DNA of 64,000 nucleotides from Apostichopus japonicus (lineage: Eukaryota > Echinodermata > Holothuroidea > Aspidochirotida > Stichopodidae): contig NC_092575.1 of the NCBI RefSeq assembly GCF_037975245.1, forward strand, positions 1,991,001 through 2,055,000, read 5' to 3'. The position numbers and the translations under genes were made by a program. Below, in pieces: positions 35,101-44,149 of the stretch. The notes under the pieces are model-generated. The model was given only the letters and a program-made list of their open reading frames with translations. It ran no database searches and was not told the origin of the DNA. How positions within the stretch are numbered: position 1 is the stretch's first letter; each line of letters opens with the position of its first letter.

Positions 35101-35599
35101 ATCTTTCAAACTTTTACTTGTACTATAAACATGATCAATTGTGTAGCTGTACACTTGTACAGTATACCACACAAACTTGCCTGTCTAAAAGGAGCTTTGG
35201 AACAATTTCTGGCAATTTTAGAGAAATGATATTCACTTTAAATTCCCACAAACCAAACAATGCCATTCACTAGCTTAACAAGTCAAGTTTAAATTCAAAT
35301 AATAGAGCAAAAAAGTCAAGCACTTTATCTGATTGTTTTGCACATGTACTGTATGAAAATAATCAAATGTATACAGCACTTGTCTGGGCAACACACTCCT
35401 TTCTATCCACATTTGTCACCAATTATAACTCATTGCTATAATAAGATAAGCATACCCATGCTTATATAAAGTACTTAAACTTGTTTTAACCCTACTGTGA
35501 AACAGCTGTGGGGAAAACAATATCATAAGTAAAACATGAATACAATAATAAAAATTAAAACTTTTGTCCTTACTTTCGTTTACTCTCTGATGCAGCCAT
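13992..35599 (-). CDS. ST6GALNAC2: ST6GalNAc I/II-type sialyltransferase, complete, 10 coding exons
   Basis: A Golgi type II enzyme expected to transfer sialic acid from CMP-Neu5Ac in alpha-2,6 linkage to GalNAc of O-glycans (family knowledge). Exons: 35574-35599, 30662-30796, 29875-30061, 25509-25677, 24748-24922, 24043-24181, 23073-23176, 17830-17913, 15637-15727 and 13992-14171. They total 1290 bp and 429 residues, with every junction phase-consistent. Layout: a 9-residue cytoplasmic tail; a signal anchor (about 12-27, LFFLLVIMFCSFYFAI); a stem with NGS and NSS sequons; motif L (about 204-251, from CAIIGNGGILNGS); motif S (about 353-376, RPTTGAIMLLVALHTCDEV); motif III (HYYE, 386-389); motif VS (H401-x4-E406). 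Cys205 and Cys368 are the expected disulfide pair. KGFE-DVG, LHTCD and ANHD favour the ST6GALNAC2-like side; 1 versus 2 is not resolved. Confidence 0.93.
14272..14440. repeat. 43-bp tandem repeat, about 4 copies
   Basis: Repeats of GCCACT-GATTATTTCTG followed by CCACATCAATTAATTGCCAC, starting at about 14277, 14319, 14362 and 14405. It starts about 100 bp into the last intron of the sialyltransferase. Confidence 0.85.
14852..15257. mobile_element. MITE with GGTCACACTA inverted ends
   Basis: About 406 bp bounded by AAGGCCTGGTCACACTA and the inverted CCCGGTCACACTA form, each followed by CGAT-TTTATCGGAATA. Internal ATCGGA motifs repeat in both directions. It lies in the last sialyltransferase intron. 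It encodes no transposase; the open frame across it is incidental. The superfamily is not assigned. Confidence 0.75.
15637..15727 (-). CDS. ST6GALNAC2: ST6GalNAc coding exon 9 (motif S)
   Basis: Acceptor CTTTCTTATAG, donor GTAAGC, phase 2 to 0. Codes for WVNSTNQHKTIHRPTTG and AIMLLVALHTCDE, the core of motif S with its conserved Cys. Confidence 0.95.
15728..17829. other. ST6GalNAc intron 8
   Basis: 2.1 kb. Contains a short CA-rich stretch (16168-16235), a C-rich tract (17165-17180) and G tracts (17713-17723). No exon or mobile element recognised. Confidence 0.5.
17830..17913 (-). CDS. ST6GALNAC2: ST6GalNAc coding exon 8
   Basis: Acceptor CTTTTTGTGTAG, donor GTAAGT, phase 2 to 2. Codes for SPPKFNIPVTPDIVKLVHPD and FLRYLKWR; the HPDFLRY block is typical of ST6GalNAc I/II. 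Confidence 0.93.
18900..19060. repeat. Dispersed G/C-tract repeat fragment (left end)
   Basis: Starts CATAGGCGTACGAGGCGGGG and runs through a C tract, then pieces of the form CCCGAA and TTCGGGC. A matching inverted end (CCCGTACGCCTATGATG) is at 22584-22600, and related ends occur at 31928 and 32310. Its nature is unknown. Confidence 0.5.
19715..22400. repeat. TGACCT-rich dispersed element, copy 1 (2.7 kb)
   Basis: Begins ACAAGAGCCCAAGGGAACTG and GGTTCCTTGCTTGGGG, and ends with a CA-rich stretch and CTAAAGCAAGGAACC. The termini GGTTCCTTGCTT and AAGCAAGGAACC are inverted. The interior is made of tandem units of a few hundred bp (20413-20622 and 20812-21021 are 399 bp apart and nearly identical), each with many TGACCT or AGGTCA hexamers. 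No coding capacity. The second copy is at 45795-48741. It lies in sialyltransferase intron 7. Confidence 0.9.
22408..22602. repeat. CG-rich dispersed module, copy 1
   Basis: Contains GCAACTTGCAAGGCCTCAG, a run like TTTTGCCAAAAGAAAATC, then CTACGCGCCAACCGATGG and TGGCGCTCCGCTTAGATAG, and ends at the CCCGTACGCCTATG terminus. Related copies are at 43425-43545 and 63390-63520. Confidence 0.75.
23073..23176 (-). CDS. ST6GALNAC2: ST6GalNAc coding exon 7
   Basis: Acceptor CATATCACTAG, donor GTAAGG, phase 0 to 2. Codes for GIRYLVFADNEWTYMYFGAH and FAGNTLPRSADKYHR, the variable region between motifs L and S. Confidence 0.88.
23735..24002. repeat. Short tandem repeat of CATACAGTATCA type
   Basis: Irregular copies of CACATACAGTATCA, CATACATATCACATA and CTATACAGTATCAAGTA. 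It ends about 40 bp from the donor of ST6GalNAc exon 6. Plus-strand open frames across it are repeat artefacts. Confidence 0.85.
24043..24181 (-). CDS. ST6GALNAC2: ST6GalNAc coding exon 6 (motif L, second part)
   Basis: Acceptor CGTCTTGCAG, donor GTAAGA, phase 2 to 0. Reads VNTALTKGFEKDVGGKTSFY then CFTMVTLSNTLGG. The family usually has NGA where this has NTA. A short tandem repeat begins about 40 bp beyond the donor. Confidence 0.93.
24748..24922 (-). CDS. ST6GALNAC2: ST6GalNAc coding exon 5 (motif L, first part)
   Basis: Acceptor CTTCTCTTCAG, donor GTACTT, phase 1 to 2. Codes for the core of motif L, CIRCAIIGNGGILNGSKMG then AEIDSHDYVFR, which binds CMP-sialic acid (family knowledge). Confidence 0.95.
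25509..25677 (-). CDS. ST6GALNAC2: ST6GalNAc coding exon 4
   Basis: Acceptor after a long T/C tract (CCCATGCAG), donor GTAAGC, phase 0 to 1. Begins KCPTSVRLRIANNS and contains PILIWDKHLNPTEYKR, the conserved block just before motif L in ST6GalNAc I/II. Confidence 0.92.
26288..26595 (-). mobile_element. tRNA-derived SINE (copy 1)
   Basis: Read on the minus strand, the 5' head has an A box (TGGTCCAGTGG, 26578-26588) and a perfect B box (GGTTCGAGTCC, 26534-26544) with tRNA-like spacing. A body follows that is shared with the copy at 57155-57375 (GGGATTGTCTC, GACAGGTTATC), and then an AATATTATTATTAT tail at about 26290. It lies in sialyltransferase intron 3. Confidence 0.85.
27174..27276. repeat. 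Two adjacent long palindromes
   Basis: The first palindrome (27174-27229) has arms CAAACTGTTAAGCTG and CAGCTTAACAGTTTG around an inner palindrome of AGAAAATTAATT type. The second (27234-27276) pairs GAACTCCTTTTCAAAGTACT with AAGTACTTTGAAAGGAGTTC around CTA. No gene assigned. Confidence 0.85.
27597..28796. mobile_element. hAT-like non-autonomous transposon, 1.2 kb
   Basis: The termini TAGTGTTTACACGGGT and ACCCGTGTAAACACTA are perfect inverted repeats, followed inside by GGGTACCCGG-type palindromes. TAGNG ends suit hAT (family knowledge). The element sits in a TA microsatellite, so its target duplication cannot be read. Internally CCTAACACCACACTAAGTCA recurs four times (about 28215, 28347, 28476, 28643). 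No transposase frame. Confidence 0.75.
28832..29061. mobile_element. Putative small element with GGGCGAAAT ends
   Basis: GGGCGAAAT at 28832 and ATTTCGCCC at 29053 are inverted, and both lie next to TA runs. The interior repeats TTCGCC/GGCGAA motifs. No coding potential. Superfamily unknown. Confidence 0.4.
29080..29140. repeat. (TA)n microsatellite
   Basis: About 30 uninterrupted TA units, directly after the element ending at about 29061. Confidence 0.95.
29875..30061 (-). CDS. ST6GALNAC2: ST6GalNAc coding exon 3 (stem region)
   Basis: Acceptor CCATTTTTAG, donor GTGAAT, phase 2 to 0. Codes for 62 residues of luminal stem with two N-glycosylation sequons (NGS, NSS) and an acidic segment ending YYHDDQYLLYK. 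Confidence 0.88.
30662..30796 (-). CDS. ST6GALNAC2: ST6GalNAc coding exon 2 (signal anchor)
   Basis: Acceptor TTCCCAAACAG, perfect GTAAGT donor, phase 2 to 2. Codes for PKLFFLLVIMFCSFYFAIRL, a single hydrophobic helix after a basic tail, then the start of the stem (WSVEEGSTIPQLLKKF). Confidence 0.9.
31505..31925. repeat. Dispersed repeat, related to 44150-44935 and 53290-53365
   Basis: Shares GGGAGATATCACAG and GACTTGATCAAGTCT with 53290-53365. Shares GTTGAATC-AAAAAT-TTGAAC, GGCATTATGACATCA and TTTCTTAG-TGTTTTGGG with 44150-44935. Non-coding; class unknown. Confidence 0.6.
31928..32316. mobile_element. Small element with TAGGTGTAGGAG / CTCCCACGCCTA ends
   Basis: The left end CATAGGTGTAGGAGCCC and the right end CGACTCCCACGCCTAAGG are inverted, each next to a G or C tract. 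CCCGAA and TTCGGGC-type pieces occur inside, as at 18900-19060. Non-coding. Confidence 0.5.
33940..34180. repeat. Degenerate TACTATAC / TACTGTAC short repeat
   Basis: Mixed runs of TACTATAC, TACAGTAC and GTACTGTAC, many self-complementary. It is the densest part of a wider region (32400-36450) with the same words. Confidence 0.75.
35574..35599 (-). CDS. ST6GALNAC2: ST6GalNAc coding exon 1 (start codon)
   Basis: Short coding part, ATG plus MAASESKR, ending AA|GTAAGG in phase 2. It joins the TM exon in frame. The ATG has a strong context (caaaATGG). The upstream ATG at 35667 is rejected because its frame hits a stop after splicing. Confidence 0.75.
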
Positions 35600-36891
35600 T
35601 TTGTCAGGAAGTCACTTGAAATTCTCGCTGCAATGTTTTTTCTCACCGGAACACTTAACTGCTTCACTTTACAGCACTATCGTCTCTTTTCATAACTATG
35701 ACAGCTGAATTAAGTGTGGTCTTTGCATCCCCAGGTAGCCCAGGATGTGATACAAGGTTCAGTTAAATTTACTCACATATAACCTTACTTCAAACTGTGC
35801 CAATACTGCTCATCAAAGTATTTTGTGAAGAATGTCCCAGTAATAACAAACACAATACATCTTTGTCACTTTCAAAAGTGCTCAGCACTTAAATTTAACC
35901 AGCCAGAATTATCTATCATTTCAACAGAATATATAACCTGCATTGATCCAACAGAGACTTGGTTTGTACATCCCGTACAAACTAAAGATGTTGATAGAAG
36001 ATATCGCGAGTAGTCAGCGTTTAGCATTGAAGGCAGTACTATTCCATTGTAATAATCATAGGGTGACAGGCACTATTATTAACAGATCCTCATGGCACGT
36101 TACAGTACTTGTCAGTTTGTACATCACGCATAAAGTTTACGCCTATATCAATATTTGTTAAGACTGTTTGTGTTACTTTAGCTAAAACAAGCACAAATTC
36201 CTGTGTGTATTTATACCAAGCAAGTAGGCTACTGTATGTTATCAATTTACAATATTTCATCAAGATAATATTGATCTTAATAATGTTACGTTACATAACA
36301 TTGACATTGTAAGGTACATACATTTTGCATGGTCCTAGGCTAGTAACACTAACAGTTACGCTAGCAAGCACATGATTGTATTGACTATTTGTCAACTGTT
36401 ACTACTTCTAGTGTTACTGTTACTGTTAGTGTTACTGTACACAGTAAGATGCAAGTTACAATACACACTACTGCTAATCTGGAAATTTTTCAACACTTGT
36501 ATTTTAAACATGCAATAAACAGATATGACCAGTCTTCTTTATATAGTCGCTTTTCTACCTTAGCACATAATAACATTAACAATGCACGGTGGACCTACGT
36601 AGGCTATCGCTTAGTAGTAGTTAGTAGTTTAACTTTAACTTAGGCTGTCATAGCACAATCCACTGTTTTATGCGATTTGCTGAATACAAACAATTCCATA
36701 GCAATATAAATACAAAAATTTCTTCCCTCTTCGCTTCCAAAAGCACGGAAACTAACTACAAATCAGTAAATTCCAGACAGAATTCAATTTCACGTCGAGG
36801 GGATTCAGATCTGCGAGATACAAGTAGACAGTATTTGCACGAAATACTAGTTTATACGTTGACATGATCTCGACGATAAAGGAAGCGATAC

Positions 36892-37572
36892 GTTAACTCA
36901 ACGAGGTAAATGAATCTGGAGGATTCATGTCAATTGGGTGCGCGCGTACCATGTATGGAGGGTCATGTGATGTGTTCCAGGGTGGTACTATACTGATATT
37001 TCTCTGTAGCAGTTCGAGAACAGTGTTAGTGACTTCGTGAAAGATTGGTCGGTTCGGACATGGGAACTAACGGCATAAGAAGGTACTGGTACTTCAGGCC
37101 TACGAAATAGTGCTAATATGCTAACGTTCAACCTTATTCTCTTGAATGAAGTCAGGCTTTCTACATAATCTTACTTATTAATACAGCTCTAGGGGCAAGC
37201 TTTATCTCATATGGCCTAACGTTATTACTACACGCTATAAGTGAGTGTAGAAATGGGAAATGTGGGGAAATGTTTAGTTCAGTGCAACCACGGAATTCTC
37301 CATGGAACAGAGCCTAATGCTGTTCGACGGGAATATAGCTATCACGTTAGGCTACAGGCACGGTTATTGCTAGGTAACGGGTGTCGTCTGCTGCTCTAAG
37401 CGCGCAAACTCATTTACGTACTAGTTGGGTGAAATCATCATGCGTAATAGGGAGAGTAGTATATTAGTACCACCCTGGAACACATCACATGACCCTCCAT
37501 ACATGGTACGCGCGTGCGCGCTTATTTACTGTGTGATAGTTTCTCCAGATTCATTTACCTCGTTGCGTTAAC
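36892..37572. repeat. Long inverted repeat, about 680 bp
   Basis: The outer arms GTTAACTCAACGAGG (36892) and CCTCGTTGCGTTAAC (37558-37572) continue through AAATGAATCTGGAG. After about 20 unmatched bases, inner arms of about 50 bp (36941-36990 and 37464-37513) match essentially perfectly, including CGTACCATGTATGGAGGG. The spacer is about 470 bp. Non-coding. Confidence 0.85.
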
Positions 37573-38640
37573 TTTCTTGAGGGTGTACTAACATATATAT
37601 CGACTAAGATGAGCACACTTCCGATGCGAAAGTTGTGGTGTATTGTCACAACATTTTTGTGCAGGTCGAAATAAAATCAACCCACCTCCTCATTCTAGAG
37701 AACAGTAAATATCTTAACCCGTTTATGTAGTTCTACATCCTTTCTAATAACTAAACTAACATTGCGGTTTATACTGCAAACGTGCTTCAACAATGAACCA
37801 TGATCAAATCGGGTTAAATGACCACCCCATGATCATAGTATATAGAATACAGGCCCACATCAATATAAAAAACAAAATAAATTTGCACCTTGTTTTAATC
37901 CGTGTAGGTTGTTCATGGGTTACAATGGGGTAGACACGGTTGGTTGATGATGTTCAGAATTCTTTGTACCGATATTAATGAGGTGTATACGTATAGCCAT
38001 AAGGTTACCTGAGTCTTGAGACATGAAATGCAAACTTGGTTAGGCTACGCGGCGATGTATGTTTCAGTTAACTTCAGAGATATCATGGAACATGCACAGT
38101 TGCATTCTAACCTATACATTACATAAACAAAAGGCGGCAATTTGAAAGATGTAAGTCATTGCATTGATCGATTGTGATTCATTTTGATTCCTTAATTGTG
38201 ATGTCGATCTAGGGGAAGATATATAGTAACGTTACACAAGTTGGTGTTGCGCAATTGCTATAAATGCTGTGCTATATAACTACTATACATGGATCAAACA
38301 TATTTTAGAAACTTTTTTTTGTTTCGCGAATTCCGGCAGAATTTACACACATATAACGTTAGTAGAACATTTAGTTCAAACTAGCGAGCACCTCTTCGCT
38401 GTGACACTTCTGTTAAATAGTGTAGCACTTTCCGGTATTCTAGCGAGATGGCTCTTCATGAGCCACACCAATGAGTGATATCATGATCGGGCATCACATC
38501 ACATGCTTAGCTTATACGTTTCCGCAAAGGATTTACTTTTACGTAACTGAGAGATTTGCTGGTATTAAAGTCATAATGCATCGTTGCATAGTCTGTATAA
38601 TATATCAATATATTCTCTCTCACAGTATCATCATCGTCAT

Positions 38641-38883
38641 CAGGGTTGTCACCACGCCGGGCGGCGCCGGGCGGTGCTATACCCATCTCTCAAAATTTCC
38701 GCCCGGTACTCAAGGTCAATTTCAGCCTTACCGCCCGGCACAAATTAGCCTATACAGTACCGCCAATAAGTAACTTGGTAAAGATTAGCGCGATTCAGTG
38801 CAAAACGCAGCTTAACTAATATTAACCCCGCGGATCACTGTCACAAATTACCCGGCTCTAAAAATGGTCTGGTGACAACCCTG
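38641..38883. mobile_element. hAT-type MITE with intact 8-bp target duplication
   Basis: The ends CAGGGTTGTCACCA and TGGTGACAACCCTG are perfect inverted repeats. The 8-bp flank ATCGTCAT occurs at 38633-38640 and again at 38884-38891. CAGGG ends with an 8-bp duplication are the hAT signature (family knowledge). 243 bp, no coding; the interior is rich in GCCGGGCGG/CCGCCCGG. Confidence 0.92.
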
Positions 38884-38999
38884 ATCGTCATGATCATTAT
38901 TATTACTAGTCTTTTATTTTTATCATTACTGTTATAACTATCACAACTTACATTCGTATCCTAAATTTCGTCTTTCGTCCAAAATAAGCCAATCAACAA

Positions 39000-39355
39000 T
39001 TATATGAATATGGGTAAAACGGAATATCACAAGCGTAGATTTTCCTTCATAGCTGCCAAAGAATGGAATAGTTTGCCAGCTGAATGCAAGCATGCCAAAT
39101 CTTTACCTATTTTTAAACGTTTAGTCAATGAATTTTTCAAGTCTTAATCATCTCATTACGCTTTTATGTTCTATACCCATTTTACAGTTTTGTGATTTAC
39201 TGTTGTATATTTGTATGTTTAATAGTCTTACTCTTTGTTTATTGTTTTATAATATTATTCTTTTTATATTGATTGTATTTTAGGGCCTCGGGGAAGATTA
39301 GCTTTGGCTAACCGAGTCACCCTTTTAAAGGTTAATAAATAAATAAAATAAAAAA
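39000..39355 (+). mobile_element. 5'-truncated non-LTR retrotransposon (LINE) 3' end
   Basis: An open frame ends RRFSFIAAKEWNSLPAECKH and AKSLPIFKRLVNEFFKS with stop at 39145-39147. This is the usual C-terminus of CR1/L2/Rex-type reverse transcriptase proteins (family knowledge: SF..AA..WNSLP....K....FK). A 3' UTR follows with GGCCTCGGGGAAGATTAGC and a TAAATAAATAAAATAAAA tail. The 5' boundary is approximate. Confidence 0.85.
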
Positions 39356-40969
39356 TGAATGTAAATTAATAAACAAAGATGGTATACGCCCGTTACTTAA
39401 AAGCTTTCAGTTTGTATTGTAGGCCTATCATAGATATTTATATATATTCTCTCCCAAAAGCATCGTCATATCCGCTTCTTCACCATCATTGTCTTTTATT
39501 GTTATCATTACTATTATGATAATCATAACAGATTCGTATTCTAAATTTCGTCTTTCACACCCCTTTACCCCCCCCCCCCGCCTTCACCCCCAGAAAGTCA
39601 ATAACACAAAGAAATAATTTAAAATAAATTAACAAAGATGCTTACGTCAACGTAAATGTTATCAGAAGGATGAGTGGTCGGCGCGCCGTATAAAATTGCC
39701 GACTAAAATATTCATCACGGTTACACATAATAAAGGGATATTTAGCGTATACCATAAAAATTATACAATTTTTTACTTACCGTACAGAAATCAGCCTCGG
39801 TTGTAACATTTTGTTTTCACTATTGGAAGGTCCGTCGGACTATGTCTCAGATTGTAAATTATAACATATCTGTAAATTTAAACTATATAATTAAAATTAT
39901 TCACAAAACTGGTTCTGTATATGATATACGGCAGTAGTCTCATCTCTGCCTATAGCTACTGTCGCTTTCTCAATACCTATAACCGTGACTATAAAAATTT
40001 ACCAAACTTACCAGTTATTGTAAAAGTCAATATAGTGTTGTTTAGAAGAAGCGCCGTCCCGTTCATTTTTGTATTGATAAACACTGCTGCTTTCAACTGA
40101 CATGCTCAGAAATACCACCTGTGGTCTAACGGATCGTTCGTGCCATGATATTAGCACGGTGCAAATAATCCAGTCATGACAACTACAACTTTAATGCGAT
40201 TTTTATATATCGACGGTTCACAACGCAAAAGTTGATAATTACCAGAGTTGGGAGCCATCACTTTTAATTCATAACTTTCATTTTTAAGCTATAACTAGAC
40301 CTTTGTCTGGTTAAAACATATCATGTTTTTATTTGATAGGGAAATATGGTTTTATGAATTTCACGTCACTTACATCTTTTGTACAGTTGATTGTGAGCTA
40401 TAGATGAGGAAAAAATGTTGAGCATGAGCGCTCGGCGGCCCCACTGTTATGTGTGCTCAATTCGCATTACACCCCCCCCCCCACACCTCCATTTCAACAT
40501 CGCATTGATACAATCCTCCTGATTTTTACAATGTTAGTATAGTTTATACTATCCAAGCCTGAAAACATGATGATGGTAACTACAACTATGCGAAAATATT
40601 ATGTCCGTTTATGTGGCATAACATAGAGTATGTATCAATCCGCCAGCACGGGTGTTCTTCTATCTCAGGAAAAGTGCCGGCAACTTGAGCGGCATCAGGA
40701 GAGCATCTTTTTGATTATGCTATCAACAAAATCGGGATTGTTGGGCTTTGATGTTGAAAAGCATGAATGGAAGTACATGTGGTGCAAAAAAAAATTTGGT
40801 CAATTCATTCAATTTTTAGACAACTTTAGGCCTCCAAGGAGCAGCGTACGAAAATTGCTTACAACTAAGTGAAGAGGTTTGTTTACAAGTGAAGAAAACT
40901 TCAGGCTCTCATAGCAAAAAATATTCATTGTCATGGAAAGGCGATGACGCGTGAAACTACGTATTCAAA

Positions 40970-41205
40970 ACGGGTTGAATCGGGTTAATAAGGGTTGATA
41001 CGGGTCCAGTACGGGTTACTACGACATTGCTACGGGTTGATAAGGATTGTTTCGCCGGGTAGCTTCCCGGGTCTACTCCGTATAGTTACGGAAAACTTCC
41101 GGATAGCTACGACTCTCTTACGGGTTAATGCGGTTCAACTACGGTTTACAGACTGTTACGTTTCCCCTACGGGTAGTTACGGCTTGGTACGGTAATATGT
41201 TACCC
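40970..41205. repeat. Degenerate TACGGGTT-type short repeat
   Basis: Irregular, spaced copies of ACGGGTT, TACGGGT and TACGG-TA variants over about 230 bp. The open frame 40995-41195 has matching YGLLR/YGLIR repeats and is a by-product. It is not canonical telomeric TTAGGG. Confidence 0.6.
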
Positions 41206-43048
41206 CCGGGTCCCATGGGTTAGGGCTGCTACCGGGGTGGTTGCCTTTAGGGCTGCAGAAATGAGACCGAGATCACATGAGTCAAACAGCTCAATTTATT
41301 GGCAGATATAGAAGCGCATGTGAACGCACGATCCTACATAGGCACGCATGTGCACATTTAGTGCGCGTTTAGGTGCTTGTAATTTATATGGAACGCCAAT
41401 TTGATAAATTTTGTAGGCCGTACTAATTATTTTTCCGCGCAACGTATACAAGGGACCTTCCTCCCGATGCAGTCATTCATTCCACACGGCTTGCTTCATA
41501 CATAGAAGACACCTCGACAGAAGGAGATGTATATCTGGAACCAGGCCTAAGTCAACGTTGGATCCGGCCTCTGGTGGTGACTCTGCAGCTGCTTATGCTG
41601 GGCTCTTCCTTTCAGCTTGGTGCCCTCTTCTTTGGTGGTATGATGAACTGCAGTGACGTGGAGATATGTTCTGATCGATGGAGAAATGCAGAATGATTGA
41701 CTTGTTGTGTAAGCATCTGGTTACGTGCTTTCACTGGTCGTGACCAGAGTGCATGAGCAGCCAGTTGGGACAATTTCCTAACGCTAATACCCCTCTAAAC
41801 TGTACTCTAATATCATGCTTGCATCAAAGCACTGGTATATTGTCAGTACAATCAGTTACTAACCTTAATCTGATAGAAACATGATATTCATACTGCCCGT
41901 ACTGGCAATACGATCGCTCTGAAGCGGGACATGACACTACAGTATAGAAAATATGGTCCCAAACTGGATAGAGCGAGGCAAGGAAATATGAATATTCATA
42001 CAACAAAACACATAATATGAATAATTCATAATCTTCTCTCGCGGTGCACTTGTACTACAAAAACATTATGCTTCCGTTGGGTGGACGTACTTTATATGTT
42101 GCAAACAACTTATACGCTAGGAATGCACGGTTCAACATTTGCATCTCGGGCATATGTCGGTGATATCAGTGTTACTGTACTCTCGAACGAAAACTTCATT
42201 GTGTATTTGAGTTCAATGCACCATTAATTTACAACATATTTGTTTTATAACGTAATAGGATCCATTGCAAACAAAACAGTTCTCCTTTTGTGTAACCATG
42301 ACAATATATTATTATTATATCTAACACACAACCCGTATATAGTTTGAACAATTAACACACACAAAACTCATTAAGTAGTGAGTCACGAACCAACTAGATG
42401 GCTTCCGTCGACAAATAACAACACGTGGCATCTTGTTTTGGTCAGTTTGATCAATCAATAAAAATTACAACGTGGCTCTAATTTCCGATGCGAATTAACA
42501 CTTCACGCGATGGTAACTTAACTTCAAACATCAGAACAAAAAGACTGTCCTTAAAAAAAAAATCACAAAGTCAGCATGATGTGTCGTGTTGGCATATTGT
42601 GACGTCACCACAAGTCTTCTATGCTAAACTCACATTGGAGTAATTTGCGATAACTCACCAATACTATTCTCCCTTCACTACTACGCCACCCTCCCCGGAA
42701 AACATGCCTTTACACGGGCTACTGAGTACGTAAAAACACTGCATACTTAAACACTGGTTTGGTTTCCATGCGTTAACTATCATATAAGATCGATTCTTGC
42801 CCCCCCCCCCCCCCAACGTCTCTGAGATGGTCCTATATCCACTCTGACCGGTAACAGAAAGATGTATAATCAGATAACTGCAGTTAGCTCCAACTTTGAT
42901 ATATATAGGCTTGTCGTTTGACCAGAGGTAGTACTGTATAGCTAATGTTATATATCGTATCGGACACCGACAATGATGTTTGACGTGAAATTCAACTATA
43001 CATAGACTCGAGTGATTCCTTCGAACAGAATGAGTCTTACTTGTCATG

Positions 43049-43590
43049 GGCGCAGATCCTGGTGGGGACAGCGGAACGCGTCCCCACCAACGCTTTTCAG
43101 TGGTGGGGACATGACATACTGTGTCCCCACCAATCTGTCTTGACTAATAGCTGCATTTCAAGTTCCCCTGTATTGAACTTTGGAGCAGTTTGATCCAGCA
43201 TTGTGCAAATGACATGCAGCAGTTCTCATTTTATTATATATTTGATCCACAGTTGTTAAATATAGGACGGAAATCGCATTTGCGGTAGTCTTTGTTTTCT
43301 GGGAGAGGACCCCAGACCCATCGTATACAAAAGTCTACTTGGTATATGTGTCCCCTGATTTTTTTTCTGCAGACGCCCATGCATTTCCCCAAACTAAATA
43401 TCTAAGCCATGAAATCTAAAAGTGAAGGTTTGGGGGCATCATTGGGTCTGGGAAGTGTTATTTCCGGCGATATGGGAGGTATATTTGCCCAAAAAAATCT
43501 CTACGCGCGAACCCATGGTCGCGCTCCGTTTAGATAGTGTCAGAGAACAGACACGCGTCCCCACCATTATATCCAAGACTGATCTGCGCC
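43049..43590. mobile_element. Element with GGCGCAGATC inverted ends
   Basis: GGCGCAGATC at 43049 and GATCTGCGCC at 43581 are inverted. Each is followed inside by GGTGGGGAC-type sequence (GTCCCCACC on the right). It contains a CG-rich dispersed module (43425-43545) near its right end. Non-coding, about 540 bp. Confidence 0.6.
43425..43545. repeat. CG-rich dispersed module, copy 2
   Basis: Carries GGGAAGTGTTATTTCCGGCG, TTTGCCCAAAAAAATCT and CTACGCGCGAACCCATGG, then TCGCGCTCCGTTTAGATAG. Homologous to 22408-22550 and 63390-63520. Confidence 0.75.
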
Positions 43591-44149
43591 AATGTTATTT
43601 GTTAATACAAAAGAGCATATTCAATCAAAGTTATTGCAACATTAAATAGGAGGGCGCAATTATCTGTGTGGATAGGCTGCTGCGGGGCTGACAATGATGA
43701 AGGGAATATTGTATGGGTGTAACTATATACTTTTGACTTCTTTTTTGTGAGAGCTAGAAAGGAGTTGGGGCGGGGGAAAGAGATTAACACGAAACACACC
43801 ACCAATCAATGAACGAGAAACAAAGGTTCAGAATTTACACTGACAATATTTTCCTGATAAACCTTATAAAAGAGTGACACACAAAGGTTATACAATTCCC
43901 AGCAGGCTTCCCACAACCCCCCCCCCCCCCCCGCCCCACGCTCCTCCTTTCTTTTATGTTGAAACCTCCCTCTGTGTCGCAAAAACTCGCACAGAAAAGA
44001 AAGAAATTGATAACTTGTTTAATAATGTTATAAGAAGCTGCAAATGATTTATTAGATAAAAGAAGATACAAATATTGGTCTATGTGATTGAGATGAATTG
44101 TTATGAACAACTTTATCCCACATAAATAAGAAAAATCTTATTCCATTTG

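Larger units (their letters stand above)
30797..35573. other. ST6GalNAc intron 1
   Basis: 4.8 kb. Contains a dispersed segment (31505-31925), a G/C-tract element (31928-32316), and a long stretch (32400-34730) rich in TACTGTAC/GTACAGTA words, densest at 33940-34180. No further exon seen. Confidence 0.6.

Noticed and set aside
35416-35667. Upstream ATG (MKQLSVPVRKN) as the sialyltransferase start
   Set aside because: Splicing at the shared GTAAGG donor puts it in a frame with an early stop in exon 2; the ATG at 35599 gives the full protein.
40630-40872. 80-residue plus-strand frame MYQSASTGVLLSQ
   Set aside because: No recognisable domain, no splice partners, and in an intergenic repeat-rich region.
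40970-41205. Interstitial telomere
   Set aside because: Words are TACGGGTT-like and irregular; no run of TTAGGG.
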